A stretch of 36,916 nt of DNA from a bacterium. GTDB taxonomy: Bacteria > JAHJDO01. The DNA is taken from contig DAOVKY010000001.1 of assembly GCA_030631525.1 (NCBI GenBank), positions 1-36,916 on the forward strand, written 5' to 3'. Every line of letters starts with the position of its first letter. Position 1 is the stretch's first letter. Positions 36,674-36,916 of this stretch are shown one piece after another. The notes below the pieces were generated by a model. That model made no database searches. It was not told the DNA's origin and worked only from the letters and a program-made list of their open reading frames with translations. The position numbers and the translations under genes are program-made.

Positions 36674-36740
36674 TAAAGCCTCATGGATTAACGATTATCC
36701 GTTACACTTTGTCCGAGTGCTTGCGGTCTATGAGGCTTTA
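36674..36740 (+). promoter_or_regulatory. 11-bp stem element before the Bbp19-like gene
   Basis: TAAAGCCTCAT (36674-36684) and ATGAGGCTTTA (36730-36740) are perfectly complementary. The 45-base interior can form small hairpins (GGAT/ATCC; CCG/CGG). There is no poly-T, so it is not an ordinary terminator. The right arm ends 10 bases before the ATG, and its GAGG is the nearest ribosome-site-like sequence, so folding would hide it. Confidence 0.55.
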
Positions 36741-36750
36741 AGTATATATA

Positions 36751-36916
36751 ATGACTGATAAAGAAAAAGCATTGGCGCAAGATTATAAGCATACATTCGG
36801 CAGTGAACATGGAAAGCGGGTTTATGCTGATTTAATGGTTGAATGCCATATGGATAGTCCTGTGCATAATGTGGGCAATGTTAATGAGACTTTTATCTTT
36901 GGCGGTATGCGTTCAG
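36751..36916 (+). CDS. Bbp19-like protein (3' partial)
   Basis: 55 codons before the window ends. MTDKEKALAQDYKHTFGSEHGKRVYADLMVECHMDSPVHNVGNVNETFIFGGMRS fits the small Bbp19-like phage domain: YKxTFxSxxGxxVLxDL, a middle His/Asp segment, and an EGxR-like end. These proteins lie between portal and scaffold/capsid genes in podoviruses. That places the missing remainder just before the scaffold end found at the start of the window. Confidence 0.7.
   Translation, partial: MTDKEKALAQDYKHTFGSEHGKRVYADLMVECHMDSPVHNVGNVNETFIFGGMRS

Noticed and set aside
36674..36740. Integron attC site or ordinary terminator
   Set aside because: The arms lack paired RYYYAAC/GTTRRRY core sites in the right places, and there is no T-run after the stem.

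Overview
The window looks like most of the genome of a short-tailed (podovirus-like) bacteriophage of a bacterium with standard sigma-70 type promoters, Sec signal peptides and DnaA. It carries, in order around a circle: terminase small and large subunits, a T7-like head-tail connector (portal), a Bbp19-like protein, a Lys/Glu-rich putative scaffold, an HK97-fold type capsid protein, T7 gp11/gp12-like tail hub proteins, three ejection-type internal virion proteins and a tail fibre. The right end (36916) stops inside the Bbp19-like gene and the left end (1) starts inside the putative scaffold repeats, so the two ends are probably neighbours on a circular or permuted genome with a short piece missing. 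No integrase, tRNA, RNA polymerase, family A DNA polymerase, reverse transcriptase or CRISPR array was seen. The host cannot be named; a didermic, uncultured, moderately AT-rich bacterium is a guess.

Layout: a ~550 bp non-coding hub at about 31180-31732 holds two short iteron arrays (10 bp and 11 bp periods), DnaA-box-like sites and divergent promoters. From it the late genes run rightward (TerS, TerL, portal, then across the ends to capsid, tail, ejection proteins, fibre, lysis-like genes, up to 21160). The early genes run leftward from 31165 to 21223: small regulators (XRE repressor-like, GIY-YIG/HTH fusion), many small proteins, a RecT annealing protein with a PD-(D/E)XK nuclease, an orphan DNA methyltransferase, a PolX-like nucleotidyltransferase and a replisome-organizer protein. 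Replication probably uses the host replisome recruited through the replisome organizer and the iteron/DnaA region.

Most striking features: (1) both tail hub proteins are split by inserted beta-sandwich (carbohydrate-binding-like) modules; in the large one about 1100 residues are inserted, and a six-bladed NHL propeller and a Gly-rich domain appear to be nested inside the beta-sandwich modules. (2) Five HNH homing-type endonuclease genes plus one decayed copy; three share one catalytic domain joined to different DNA-binding modules, and most carry their own extended -10 promoter. (3) Several promoters place the ATG 6 nt after the -10 box, predicting leaderless mRNAs (terminase small subunit, an antisense membrane moron, two HNH genes). 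(4) Four intergenic regions can fold into sizeable RNA structures; the one before the replication gene offers two mutually exclusive pairings, one of which hides the ribosome binding site, so it is a candidate RNA switch.
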